Below are positions 54,560-63,677 of a DNA stretch of 64,000 nucleotides, in pieces. This stretch comes from Desulfurococcales archaeon (GTDB taxonomy: Archaea; Thermoproteota; Thermoprotei_A; Sulfolobales; Desulfurococcaceae): contig JALVYU010000007.1 in assembly GCA_027022365.1 (NCBI GenBank), positions 62,001 to 126,000 of the forward strand. The letters are read 5' to 3'. The stretch's first letter is position 1; each line of letters starts with the position of its first letter. The notes under the pieces were generated by a model. That model did not search any database and was not told where the DNA came from. It saw only the letters and a list, made by a program, of their open reading frames with translations. A program made the position numbers and the translations under genes.

Positions 54560-54886
54560 TTACACCACCCTTTGTATTTTGTTCTTCTTAGCTATACGTA
54601 GTATATATTCAATAGGCTTAGAATTACCAATAACGATTATTCTGTCAGGTCTATTCAATACAAAGAGTTTCAGAGCATTTTCTTCAGGGAAATTCTCGTT
54701 GAACACATAATACCTTATTTTGGGAGCTACTTTCCTTAAAGCTCCGACCATTCTGCCTACACTCGATGCATTGATTCGATCCGTTATCACTATTATTTCG
54801 GAATTTTTATGTGACAGTATTACTCTCTTCAACTCATCATTAACGTTCTTCCCACCTATCAATACCATTATTATCTTTCCGTTCAT
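54560..54886 (-). CDS. Small alpha/beta protein of unknown function
   Basis: A 108-residue protein alternating strands and helices (KIIMVLIGGKNVNDELKRVIL, EIIVITDRINASSVGRMVGAL, RIIVIGNSKPIEYILRIAKKN), like a Rossmann-type or Toprim-like half domain without catalytic residues that I can name. ATG 54886 is chosen over ATG 54898 because GTGATG lies just upstream of it. It precedes the TIM-barrel gene by 8 bp in the same direction. Confidence 0.6.
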   Translation of the reverse strand: MNGKIIMVLIGGKNVNDELKRVILSHKNSEIIVITDRINASSVGRMVGALRKVAPKIRYYVFNENFPEENALKLFVLNRPDRIIVIGNSKPIEYILRIAKKNKIQRVV

Positions 54887-55006
54887 ACATATCATCACTC
54901 AATCGATTTTCCTGAACAACATTATATTTAAAGGAACGTTATAGGGGATAGAAGTAATCTTTAATAAAACTCATTCTACCGAAGAAACAATTAAGGGGGG
55001 AGAGCG

Positions 55007-55387
55007 ATGATAGACGAGCTCATAAAATTCCTAAAAGATAAGGACTTAGAGGTAAAGAAGCAGAAAGGAACTATCAGGGCTACCCATCAATCACTACCTG
55101 TAACATTAGTTATAACGCTACGTGAGAAAAACAGGACTGCAAAGATATCGATCGAACCTGGCGATGACCTATCAGACGTTCTTGCTGATCTTATTGAAAG
55201 CGGTGAAGATGTAGAAATACTTGTAGACGATGTTTTGAGCGAGATCAGGGACATAGCAATCGAGGCAGGACAGCTACTGGAAAAGATGGGATATAAGGTT
55301 GAATGGGCGCTAAGAGAAGGCGAGAATGATGTGAGAGATGCTCTTGAAGATGTGCTTGAAGAATATGAGTTCGAAGAGGAAGAATAG
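55007..55387 (+). CDS. Acidic protein of unknown function
   Basis: A 126-residue acidic protein. The first half is strand-rich (VKKQKGTIRATHQSLPVTLVITLREKNRTAKISIEPG) and the second helical (SEIRDIAIEAGQLLEKMGYKVEWALREG), ending in a run of glutamates (EYEFEEEE). No known family is recognised. GGGGGGAGAG lies 2-10 nt before ATG. It stands alone between two promoters. Confidence 0.65.
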   Translation: MIDELIKFLKDKDLEVKKQKGTIRATHQSLPVTLVITLREKNRTAKISIEPGDDLSDVLADLIESGEDVEILVDDVLSEIRDIAIEAGQLLEKMGYKVEWALREGENDVRDALEDVLEEYEFEEEE

Positions 55388-55533
55388 ATGTAGATAGTGT
55401 TTTTAAGACTAGTATGTTTTCGCAGTTCAAAATATCCTATACTGTGAGTCATGTTTTTATTGGTAAATACTATGATATACGACCTTGGTAGTAGCGATTC
55501 TTGTTTAAAACACTTACTAAGGGGTGAATGATC

Positions 55534-56907
55534 ATGGGAAAGCTTTTCGGAACAGATGGAGTACGTGGAATAGTTAACAAAGACATGACGCCAGAACTAG
55601 CCCTTAGACTAGGACGTGCTATAGGGACGTTCTTTGGTCCTGGGAAAAAGCTCCTTGTCGGCAGGGACATTAGGGTAGGCGGGGAAATGATAAAGGCTGC
55701 TGTGATCTCTGGCCTTCTAAGCACTGGTGTCCATGTATACGATGCTGGCTTAGCGCCCACGCCTGCCATACAATATGTTGTCAAAAAGAGAGGATTCGAC
55801 GGTGGAGTAATAATAACGGCAAGTCATAACCCACCAGAATACAATGGTATAAAAGTGATCTGGCATGACGGAATAGAGCTTCCACGAGATAAGGAGAAAG
55901 AGGTTGAAGAAATATATTTTGAGGGAAGATTCAATAGTGTCTCATGGCGGGAAGTGCCCCGCGAAGTAAAGATATTCCCGTATGTCAACGACATATATGT
56001 TGATGCGGTCGTCAAACATGTAGATGCGGAGCTAATAAGGAAAAGAGGCTTCACAATAGTTATTGACCCCGCAAACAGTGTCGGAGCACTAACATCTTCT
56101 AGAATAGCCCAGAAGCTAGGTGTGAAGGTAATCACAATTAATGGGGATCTCAACCCATTATTCCCCGGGAGAAAACCCGAGCCTACACCAGAAAATCTTG
56201 AATCAACCGCTAAAGCGGTAGCATCTATGGGTGTGGATTTCGGTCTTGCTCATGATGGTGATGCCGATAGAGCAATAGTTATCGACGATAAGGGCAGGGT
56301 CCAATGGGGCGACAGAACGGCAATTCTACTAGCTAGATACCTGCTCGAGAAACACCCCGACTTTCCAAGGAAAGTATATACGGCAGTGTCTTCAAGTACG
56401 TTGATCGAGAATGTTCTGAGACCCTATGGCGTAGAAGTCGTGTGGCTAAAGGTAGGCGCCATAGACATTGCCAGAGAAATGCAGAGACGTGGCGACGCGC
56501 TTTGTGGATTCGAGGAGAACGGCGGATTCATGTATCCGCCGCACCAGCTTGTAAGAGATGGTGGAATGACGCTGGCTCTGCTTCTCGAAATGCTAGCCAA
56601 GGATAAGAGAAGGATATCAGAGCTATACGACGAGCTACCACAGTGGCACTTGATAAAGACAAAGATACATATGGATAGACAAACAGCGCTAAAAGTCGTG
56701 GAGAGGGTGAAAGAGCATTTTAAGAACTATAGGCTCATAACGATCGATGGAGTCAAGGTAATTGCGGATGATTTCTGGCTATTAGTAAGACCGAGCGGGA
56801 CGGAGCCTTTGCTGAGAATAATGCTTGAAGCAAAGAATAAAGAGTTAGCTGAAGAACTACTAGAAACGGTTAAATCATTGATCGGTGAGGTGCTTGGAAA
56901 ACAATGA
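55534..56907 (+). CDS. Phosphohexomutase (phosphoglucosamine/phosphomannomutase)
   Basis: A 457-residue alpha-D-phosphohexomutase. It starts KLFGTDGVRGIVN, has the phosphoserine loop ITASHNPPEYNGIK (Ser near residue 95), the metal loop HDGDADRAIVID, the sugar-specificity loop GFEENGGFM, and the phosphate-binding RPSGTEPLLRI. The GFEENGG loop favours glucosamine-1-phosphate formation (GlmM) over mannose, but archaeal members are often broad. ATG 55534 has GGTG ending 7 nt upstream. It overlaps the trm112 gene by ATGA. Confidence 0.94.
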   Translation: MGKLFGTDGVRGIVNKDMTPELALRLGRAIGTFFGPGKKLLVGRDIRVGGEMIKAAVISGLLSTGVHVYDAGLAPTPAIQYVVKKRGFDGGVIITASHNPPEYNGIKVIWHDGIELPRDKEKEVEEIYFEGRFNSVSWREVPREVKIFPYVNDIYVDAVVKHVDAELIRKRGFTIVIDPANSVGALTSSRIAQKLGVKVITINGDLNPLFPGRKPEPTPENLESTAKAVASMGVDFGLAHDGDADRAIVIDDKGRVQWGDRTAILLARYLLEKHPDFPRKVYTAVSSSTLIENVLRPYGVEVVWLKVGAIDIAREMQRRGDALCGFEENGGFMYPPHQLVRDGGMTLALLLEMLAKDKRRISELYDELPQWHLIKTKIHMDRQTALKVVERVKEHFKNYRLITIDGVKVIADDFWLLVRPSGTEPLLRIMLEAKNKELAEELLETVKSLIGEVLGKQ

Positions 56908-57329
56908 TGCGCTACTGGGCGCTAGACCTTATACGGTGCCTTGGCTGTAAACACTATCCTTTGGAAATAATTGTTTTCGAGAAAGAAATTCAAGAGAATA
57001 TTGATACTTCCGATATTGAGAAACCTCTCTGTAAGAACTACTGTGCATATAAGAGACAACCAGTAAAACCGGGCATGGAATACCCTTGTGATGAATGCTT
57101 GAAAATAGGGATAAAGACCGGCATTATCTATTGTCCAAAATGCCTTAGATGGTACCCCATACGTGATGGCATACTCATAATGTTGCCTGATAGGAAGAGA
57201 AAGAAAGCATCTGATATCGAGTTCCTACGTGCATATGCTGACAAGATACCGAAATATATTCTCCGAGAAGGAAAACCGTATAATCTATTATCCGAGACAA
57301 GTGTTGCCTCGGATGAAGGAACCCAATAA
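56904..57329 (+). CDS. Trm112-like zinc protein
   Basis: A 141-residue Trm112-family protein. CLGCKHYPLEII near the start and IYCPKCLRWYPIRDGILIML near residue 78 form the split zinc-binding domain, with a 50-residue insert that adds more Cys (CKNYC, CDEC). Trm112 activates several methyltransferases for tRNA, rRNA and release factors. Its overlap with the phosphohexomutase stop suggests one operon, although the functions are unrelated. Confidence 0.85.
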   Translation: MMRYWALDLIRCLGCKHYPLEIIVFEKEIQENIDTSDIEKPLCKNYCAYKRQPVKPGMEYPCDECLKIGIKTGIIYCPKCLRWYPIRDGILIMLPDRKRKKASDIEFLRAYADKIPKYILREGKPYNLLSETSVASDEGTQ

Positions 57330-57388
57330 TTCTTTTAAAGTATACAGAATAAGAAATCTATTATCAAAAATCGTTCGTGGTGCAAATA

Positions 57389-57781
57389 ATGAGTGTGCCT
57401 TTCCAAAATCTTGAGGCATGGGTTAAGAGGCAGAAGGAGATCATTGAGAGCTTCAAAAAAGCTGAGCAAGGATATGAGGAAGCGGATAGACTTGAGCTAA
57501 TAATAATGACGAGACAAGCCTTTCAACACATGATGAGAACGGTTCAGGCATTCGATCAGTGGTTACAGGAGCCGATGGTTATCAGTCATATGCCTCGTGA
57601 AATGCTTGTGGAACTATGGAGTACTCTGAGGAATATATTCTATGGTCTCTTGGAACTAGATGTTAAACATACATCTGAATTTGCGGAACATATCAAAAGA
57701 TTGTCTGAGGAAGGAAAGCTCAACCCGATATTGACGATCGGGAAGTCGGAGGAAAGGAGATTCTATCCGACATCGATATAG
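57389..57781 (+). CDS. Helical protein, DUF2153-like
   Basis: A 130-residue, mostly helical protein (LEAWVKRQKEIIESFKKAEQGYEEADRLELIIMTRQAFQHMMRTVQAFDQWLQEP) resembling the archaeal DUF2153 family, of unknown function. ATG 57389 has GGTG exactly 6 nt upstream; GTG 57377 is rejected. It stands as a single gene, 59 bp after trm112, with its own AT-rich upstream stretch. Confidence 0.65.
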   Translation: MSVPFQNLEAWVKRQKEIIESFKKAEQGYEEADRLELIIMTRQAFQHMMRTVQAFDQWLQEPMVISHMPREMLVELWSTLRNIFYGLLELDVKHTSEFAEHIKRLSEEGKLNPILTIGKSEERRFYPTSI

Positions 57782-57870
57782 CCGTTGTTGATTAAAACAA
57801 GATTTATTAGAAATATGCAGGAAAGGGTATGCTGATAGACTAATAATGATTATTTAACACAGTTCTAGCG

Positions 57871-58341
57871 TTAGAAAAGCCTCCTCCTTCTCCTACGAGG
57901 CCTAGACATTAACTCTACTTCGGCATCTATTGGAGCTATCTTGACTCGAAGCTCTTCAACGAGTTTTCTAATTTGGTCTTTTTCATCATCATTTATGTAT
58001 TTGCTTCCCTCTTTCTCTAAGAATTCCTTACCTAGACTTGTTACTACTAGTTTTCTTCTGGGATTTGTCTCTAGGAGGCCTACGTATCTCAGCGCCAAGG
58101 TATCGTTTAGAATTTCTTTGCTTGATGGTACTGTTCCAAGCATCACGAACTTGTATCCTAGATCATAGCCTTCCTCTTTCATGTAGTAGAGAAGATACTG
58201 GAGAGCTTTTTCGCTTATTCCGCCAGTGACGCTTATTATGTATAGGAGCTTCACTTTTCTCGGGTCTTTCTTTATATCATCAATCGTTATCACGTGTCGT
58301 GTAATTATCTTGAGTTCTTTAGATTTTGAGGGTTTTGACAT
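57871..58341 (-). CDS. Winged-helix-like protein of unknown function
   Basis: A 156-residue basic protein. The middle (VKLLYIISVTGGISEKALQYLLYYMKEEGYDLGYKFV ... LRYVGLLETNPRRKLVVTSLGKEFLEK) has the helix-helix-wing pattern of a winged helix, and the C-terminus ends in RPRRRRRRLF, a likely nucleic-acid-binding tail. The family is not recognised. ATG 58341 has GGTG ending 5 nt upstream; GTG 58347 is inside the site. Confidence 0.65.
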   Translation of the reverse strand: MSKPSKSKELKIITRHVITIDDIKKDPRKVKLLYIISVTGGISEKALQYLLYYMKEEGYDLGYKFVMLGTVPSSKEILNDTLALRYVGLLETNPRRKLVVTSLGKEFLEKEGSKYINDDEKDQIRKLVEELRVKIAPIDAEVELMSRPRRRRRRLF

Positions 58342-58416
58342 CTTCACACCCCATAAGCAAATCGCTTAGTCTTGTTTTAGTGATTAACCGGATTCTATAA
58401 AGATATTGTTCAAGGT

Positions 58417-59349
58417 TTAAATAATCCCTTTCGAAAGATTTTTTGCTTTGCTTATGAGGCGATTATATAGCTCGTTAATAACATCATCGCGTTTCTTCCC
58501 GTTCATAACCATAACATTAATCTTGTACATCAGGAGTTCTTTCCCCTTATCACCATAGAGTTTGGTAAAGTACTTGATTAGCTCTTCTAACTTGGATTTA
58601 AGCTCGGGCGACTCTTCACTCATAGTTATCTCCTCATGGATTTCCGTTGCTTCCTTTATGATATTCTTTATTCTTGCTCTGTTATATTCGGAGGATGAAG
58701 TCCTTATAATATTATAATATGAGAGGCTCACTGCTAGTAGGAGGAAATATATTATGCTTGAGTATATGGTCTGGCTCGATTCATTTAATGGGTATAGTAA
58801 GTCTAACCATACACCTATGAGCCCCCCTAGTATTAGGGAATAATATGCGAGTTTTAACCGGATAAATGAGAGTATAAATGTAGATGAGGCTAAAGCTGCG
58901 AGGAAAACAACGGGTAGAAATTCTCGACTCAACACTAACCTAGACAAGGCATCTGCTGCAAATATGAATACACCGGTATAAATTGGTGTGAGAAGACCGA
59001 TCATTGTCTTTAGTCTTTCCTTCTTGGTAACGGATTTATATTCGACGAGTAACCGCTTAATATCAGTCAAAAGAGAGAGTATTTCATCTACACCGAGGCT
59101 TTCTGACTTGACGATATATATTGTATTATTTATTTTTGCCAGAGTCCTAACTAAAACATCTATATACGGCCTAGTTATAACGAGCGGAGGACGTAGAAGT
59201 ACGAGTTCCTTATGGATTTTGAGAAGCTCATTTTTTGAGGCTCTCAATGAAGGGCTCCGAGAAATAAAGTCGTCAAGTAGTTTCAAGAGTTCTCTAGATT
59301 TATCTATCAGGAGTCTATGTATATACTCTAGATCGTCTGCCAGTCTCAA
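58417..59349 (-). CDS. Integral membrane protein of unknown function
   Basis: A 310-residue protein: a helical cytoplasmic part (1-115), four membrane segments between about 118 and 216 (LLTPIYTGVFIFAADAL, LPVVFLAALASSTFILSF, LAYYSLILGGLIGVWLDLL, SSIIYFLLLAVSLSYY), and a charged helical tail (about 225-310). No catalytic motif is seen. TTG 59349 is the start, with GGTG exactly 6 nt upstream; GTG 59358 is in that site. The gap to the RuvB-like gene (235 bp) contains an RNA candidate. Confidence 0.65.
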   Translation of the reverse strand: MRLADDLEYIHRLLIDKSRELLKLLDDFISRSPSLRASKNELLKIHKELVLLRPPLVITRPYIDVLVRTLAKINNTIYIVKSESLGVDEILSLLTDIKRLLVEYKSVTKKERLKTMIGLLTPIYTGVFIFAADALSRLVLSREFLPVVFLAALASSTFILSFIRLKLAYYSLILGGLIGVWLDLLYPLNESSQTIYSSIIYFLLLAVSLSYYNIIRTSSSEYNRARIKNIIKEATEIHEEITMSEESPELKSKLEELIKYFTKLYGDKGKELLMYKINVMVMNGKKRDDVINELYNRLISKAKNLSKGII

Positions 59350-59442
59350 TAATAACACCTGTTGTTAATCAAGTAGTTATTCTGTAGAAATAAGCAATGA
59401 TATTTATTTCTGGCTAACAGACATGCTAAACTACGGATGATG

Positions 59443-59517
59443 TTGAGAGTTTTTGGGTCCGAGGCCTTAGGGGCTGGGGCCTATGAGGTATTCAGCGGCG
59501 ACTGACACTCAAATACA
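59443..59517 (+). ncRNA. Possible H/ACA-like structured RNA
   Basis: TTGAG (59443-59447) pairs with CTCAA (59508-59512), followed two bases later by ACA (59515-59517), the layout of an archaeal H/ACA guide. Inside, AGGCC (59462-59466) pairs with GGCCT (59478-59482). The stretch 59456-59481 is GC-rich against AT-rich flanks. No kink-turn could be confirmed and targets are unknown. Confidence 0.28.
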
Positions 59518-59584
59518 TAGATTAGCTTCTCATAGATGAACCTCTTAAACCTCGATTGTTTTAGGATATATAGGGGGCGGGACA

Positions 59585-60934
59585 ATGTCGATCGAGATTA
59601 GAGTCGAGAGGCCGAAGAGAATAGGTGCTCATAGCCATATTAGGGGCCTTGGTCTAGATGAGAATGGTAAAGCGATCAAGGTTGCAGATGGGCTTGTCGG
59701 GCAGCTGAAAGCGAGAGAGGCTGCTGGAATAGTTGTAAAGATGATAAAAGAGGGCCGGATTGCTGGCCGAGGAATACTGTTCGTCGGCCCGCCCGGTACC
59801 GGTAAAACGGCCCTAGCTATAGCCATTGCTAGGGAGCTCGGTGAAGATACGCCATTTGTAGCTATGAGCGGATCGGAGATCTATAGTAGTGAGAAGAAGA
59901 AAACAGAGATTCTCATGGAGGCCTTGAGAAGAGCTATTGGTGTACGTGTTAGAGAAGAAAGGACGGTCTACGAGGGAGTTGTGGCATCAATAAAGGTTCG
60001 AAGGAGGAGGCACCCCCTCGTTCCCTACATGGCTATACCAGCAGAAACCAAGATCACTTTACGCACGAAAGACGAAGAACTCACACTCACTGTTGGCGAA
60101 GAAATAACAAGGCAGATCCTCGAGCTCGGTATCAAGAAAGGAGACCTTATATGGATAGACGCCGAAACAGGTAGAGTCTATCGAGTTGGCCGGGTGAAGG
60201 GAATAGAATCAGCCAGGTACTATGATATAGAGACATACAAGTACGTCGAGATGCCGAGCGGCCCAGTTAAGAAAAGAAAAGAAATAGTGCGAACCTTTAG
60301 CATACATGACCTGGATCTGGCAGTAGCCTCCCAGAGAGCACTAATAAGCTTCTTCACTCTAGGGGTTGAAAGAGAAATACCGCCCGAAGTTAGGAAAGAA
60401 GTAGATGAAATGATAAAGAAATGGGTCGACGAGAAAAAAGCAGAACTAGTTCCCGGAGTACTATTCATAGACGATGCACACATGCTCGATATTGAGGCAT
60501 TCAGTTTTCTCTCAAGGGCAATGGAGAACGAGTTCTCACCAATAATAATCCTAGCTACGAACAGGGGAATAGCAAAGATCAGGGGTACCGATCTAGAGTC
60601 GCCGCATGGAATGCCGCTTGATCTATTAGATAGGTTATTAATTATTCCGACAAAGCCCTACGAACCCGATGAAATAAGGGAAATCATAAAGATAAGAGCT
60701 AGTGAAGAAGGCATAAAGCTCGATGAAGGGGCGCTGGAAGAACTTGTCGCTGTTGGGAGTAAAACCAGCTTAAGATATGCCGTGCAGCTCCTTGAACCAG
60801 CGCGAATAATCGCTGAACGTAAAGGAAGAGACACCGTGAAGGCCGAAGATGTCATAGAGGCCAGAGAACTCTTCATAGACCTGAAGCAGAGCGTGAAGTA
60901 TCTGAAGGAATACGAAGAGAAGTTTCTAAAGTAA
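59585..60934 (+). CDS. RuvB-like AAA+ ATPase (TIP49/RuvBL family)
   Basis: A 449-residue TIP49-type ATPase. It starts with RIGAHSHIRGLGLDENGKA, has Walker A GPPGTGKT (68-75), the OB-fold insertion of domain II (about 125-225, including VGEEITRQILELGIKKGDLIWIDAETG) and Walker B VLFIDDAHMLDIEAFSFLSRAME, then sensor LATNRG. Eukaryotic relatives act in chromatin remodelling and C/D snoRNP assembly. The Walker B catalytic Glu is Asp here (DDAH, normally DEVH). A GC-rich AGGGGGCGG precedes ATG by 4 nt. Confidence 0.94.
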   Translation: MSIEIRVERPKRIGAHSHIRGLGLDENGKAIKVADGLVGQLKAREAAGIVVKMIKEGRIAGRGILFVGPPGTGKTALAIAIARELGEDTPFVAMSGSEIYSSEKKKTEILMEALRRAIGVRVREERTVYEGVVASIKVRRRRHPLVPYMAIPAETKITLRTKDEELTLTVGEEITRQILELGIKKGDLIWIDAETGRVYRVGRVKGIESARYYDIETYKYVEMPSGPVKKRKEIVRTFSIHDLDLAVASQRALISFFTLGVEREIPPEVRKEVDEMIKKWVDEKKAELVPGVLFIDDAHMLDIEAFSFLSRAMENEFSPIIILATNRGIAKIRGTDLESPHGMPLDLLDRLLIIPTKPYEPDEIREIIKIRASEEGIKLDEGALEELVAVGSKTSLRYAVQLLEPARIIAERKGRDTVKAEDVIEARELFIDLKQSVKYLKEYEEKFLK

Positions 60935-60951
60935 GGAATATCCCTACAAAT

Positions 60952-62127
60952 ATGAATATAAGGCGGCCGTTATTGAGAGAAACAGAGATCATTCGAAAGC
61001 TATTGGAAATATACAATAAAACGCCAAAACATGATGATGGATACATACTCGGCTCAATGACCACTAAACCCGATAATATCGCTGTCTACGCATACAATCT
61101 TTTTATCCATACAAATGCTGGAGACACAAAAATCTTTCCTGCAATAGAGTACTTCAGCAAAGAAATCATAGATTTTATGTCTAGATTATACGGTAGATGC
61201 GCAGGCTTTGTTACAAGCGGTGGAACCGAATCGAATATAATAGCTCTCTACGTAGCGCGTGAGAAGACTAGAAGAAAAATCGTAGTAGCACCGGAAACCG
61301 CTCATCATTCTGTTATTTGGGCAGCTCATCTACTGGGTATGGAGATAAATAGTGTACCGGTCAACGATAACCATGTAGCAGATGCAATGCTGATCAATAG
61401 AATAGTGAAGAGTAAAAAAGATAAGATAGCGGCGATAGTATTAACGGCGGGAACGACTGAATGGGGAACAATTGATCCAATCGAAGAAGTTGCCAATATA
61501 GCACATAGGTACGGTATATACATGCATATTGACGCGGCTTACGGCGGGTTGTTTGTTCCTCTCCTTTATAAGAAGGGTTATATCAAAACTAATCTCAAGT
61601 TCTTCGATGGAGTTTCGAGTATATCTGTCGATTTCCATAAAAATGGGCTTTCCCCAATTCCTTCGGGTCTTATACTGTTTAAAGATGAAGAGCTATTGTC
61701 CTATGCTAGAAGAGAACTACCTTATACTCTCGGTAAATACCAGTATGGTCTTCTAGGCACGCGTCCAGGAGGCTCGGTAGCTGCAGTATGGGCTGTGATC
61801 AAGAAGCATGGTTTAGAAGGATATACCAATATTGCCAAGAGATGCCTCGATAACGCACTATACCTGTACGAAAAACTATCAAGAATCAACGATGTCATCG
61901 TATGGAAGCCCGTCCTACCCATAGTTGTGTTTAAACACAAAACCATTGAGTCGGAGGACTTACTTAACAATCTTCTAGTACACGGCTATTACATCTACAG
62001 GGCTCCCAGCATTGATGGGCTCAGAATAGTTGTTATGCCGCATGTTACCAGGGAACATATTGATAGATTCACCGAGGCCTTCATGAAGATCTTAAAAGAG
62101 AAAGCTGAGCAGGATAATAAGGGTTAG
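60952..62127 (+). CDS. mfnA: PLP-dependent decarboxylase, MfnA family
   Basis: A 391-residue group II decarboxylase. VTSGGTESNIIALYVAREK (about 84-102), HIDAAYGGLFVPL and SVDFHKNGLSP, with the PLP lysine after His, are diagnostic. MfnA acts on tyrosine in methanogens; in other archaea it works as aspartate 1-decarboxylase, giving beta-alanine for coenzyme A, which is more likely here. It starts 17 bp after the RuvB-like gene and overlaps the convergent transporter gene by 36 bp. Confidence 0.92.
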   Translation: MNIRRPLLRETEIIRKLLEIYNKTPKHDDGYILGSMTTKPDNIAVYAYNLFIHTNAGDTKIFPAIEYFSKEIIDFMSRLYGRCAGFVTSGGTESNIIALYVAREKTRRKIVVAPETAHHSVIWAAHLLGMEINSVPVNDNHVADAMLINRIVKSKKDKIAAIVLTAGTTEWGTIDPIEEVANIAHRYGIYMHIDAAYGGLFVPLLYKKGYIKTNLKFFDGVSSISVDFHKNGLSPIPSGLILFKDEELLSYARRELPYTLGKYQYGLLGTRPGGSVAAVWAVIKKHGLEGYTNIAKRCLDNALYLYEKLSRINDVIVWKPVLPIVVFKHKTIESEDLLNNLLVHGYYIYRAPSIDGLRIVVMPHVTREHIDRFTEAFMKILKEKAEQDNKG

Positions 62128-63210
62128 CACGACTACTGTTACGAGAAGACCCACAAGATTAATGCCTATTATACGGTTCTTTGAAGCTGTATAGATATCA
62201 AAATAGTAAATGAGCAATGGATACATGGCAAGAGTACTGATAATACCTATGAATGCTGAACCGAATATTACCAGTTCTTCAAGTGCACTATGGCCTACGT
62301 AGGCTATTATACATGACAGTATAAACATGAAGGCTACCACTGAGTAGAATACCTGGCTGATCTCCGATACTCTTGTCTTTAATACTTTAATGGATCCAGA
62401 AATAATTCTGCCAACCGTAACAAAGATGGTCGACATAGCTAAAATAGTGGTTGATATGAGGCCGATAACGACAAGATACGAGTAATAATAGTCTTGTGAT
62501 GTAAGCGCTAATGCTCCTATGATGCTTGTTCGAATGTTAGTTATAGACGCTATTCCACTTATTGAGAAACTGATAATTATCGAAACAAGTAGTGATAAGC
62601 TTAGATCACCTAGATAATCATCGTCCTCTTGGACTAACATTGAATAGGGACTAGAAGCGGCTCCCCAAAGAGCAATTATCATCAGGAGAGACGGAGTACT
62701 ATAAGATAACATCCTATCTACAGAGCCGTGAAACAAAGAAATAATGAAAGCCACAAAGTAGATTAAAAGAAATAATGACAAACCAGCAAGTATTTTCTCT
62801 ATTGATCTACCGATACGTGAATTGCCTGGAATAAGTGATGCAACTAGAACTACCAGTAGCAGGTATGGTAGCCAGGATCCACCAAATAGATTACTTAGAA
62901 GCACAGAGATTATGATCGCGTTTACAAGCAGTACCAGAATCGAGCCAAAATATATTGTAACCAGGTAGAAAACACCTGTCTTTCTCCTGTGCCTGAGGAG
63001 ATATGATGATGGTGTCGTGCCGTAAAGTATCTTGGGCACAGTTATTGCTTCTTGGACGAATATCATTGGTATAATACTTATTGTGACAAGTAAAACTCCT
63101 ATTAATCCATATAATCTCCCAAACAACATGTACATAAACACGTTTGTTAGCTCGATCCCCGATAAAACAGCTATAAAACCGGGCCCAAGGTTCTTCATTA
63201 TTTTCTTCAT
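62092..63210 (-). CDS. Divergent Nramp-like membrane transporter
   Basis: A 372-residue protein with about ten or eleven membrane segments. The opening KNLGPGFIAVLSGIELTNVFMYMLFGRLYG aligns with Nramp TM1, and WGAASSPYSMLVQEDD with Nramp TM6. The metal-binding DPGN of TM1 is replaced by GIELTN and the MPHN of TM6 by SPYS, so classic Mn/Fe binding is unlikely. The substrate is unknown. ATG 63210 is chosen over TTG 63216. It overlaps mfnA tail to tail by 36 bp. Confidence 0.72.
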   Translation of the reverse strand: MKKIMKNLGPGFIAVLSGIELTNVFMYMLFGRLYGLIGVLLVTISIIPMIFVQEAITVPKILYGTTPSSYLLRHRRKTGVFYLVTIYFGSILVLLVNAIIISVLLSNLFGGSWLPYLLLVVLVASLIPGNSRIGRSIEKILAGLSLFLLIYFVAFIISLFHGSVDRMLSYSTPSLLMIIALWGAASSPYSMLVQEDDDYLGDLSLSLLVSIIISFSISGIASITNIRTSIIGALALTSQDYYYSYLVVIGLISTTILAMSTIFVTVGRIISGSIKVLKTRVSEISQVFYSVVAFMFILSCIIAYVGHSALEELVIFGSAFIGIISTLAMYPLLIYYFDIYTASKNRIIGINLVGLLVTVVVLTLIILLSFLF

Positions 63211-63260
63211 ACACAACCCGTAAATCTATAACATGCGTATGGATTAAAAACGCAGGGCTC

Positions 63261-63500
63261 TTACTTGTTTGAGAGAATCCTCATTATCTCATTGATCTTC
63301 TTGTCATCTATCTCTCCCATGACGACAATTATTCCGTTGGAGCGTGGCCGAATACTTTTAGACCTAGTTCCGGAATCGGCCTTGTTTTCTGCAACATGTC
63401 TTCTTGAACTTGCTTTTATCTTCGTATGATTAAACAGAAGTGGTATTGCTAGTATCGTCATGTATGTAGTGATCATTATTATGCCGATCACATCTATCAT
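63261..63500 (-). CDS. Small single-pass membrane protein of unknown function
   Basis: A 79-residue protein with one N-terminal membrane helix (IDVIGIIMITTYMTILAIPLLF), a basic linker (KIKASSRRHVAENKADSGTRSKSIRPR) and a short strand-helix C-terminal part (GIIVVMGEIDDKKINEIMRIL). ATG 63500 has GGTG exactly 6 nt upstream; GTG 63509 is inside it. It lies 50 bp upstream of the transporter gene in the same direction. Confidence 0.6.
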   Translation of the reverse strand: MIDVIGIIMITTYMTILAIPLLFNHTKIKASSRRHVAENKADSGTRSKSIRPRSNGIIVVMGEIDDKKINEIMRILSNK

Positions 63501-63677
63501 TAGCAACACCGCTAACCACTGCTTATCCGGTATTTAAATCGCCTATAGCCGGGTTTTTAAATGGGGGATAGGATATTAGCGGGATATATCAAGAGTATAT
63601 AAGTGTTTCTACACTCCAGTAATACAGAGTTAATCATAAAGTATCTAGAAAGAAGATTATACTTCCATGGTGATTTA

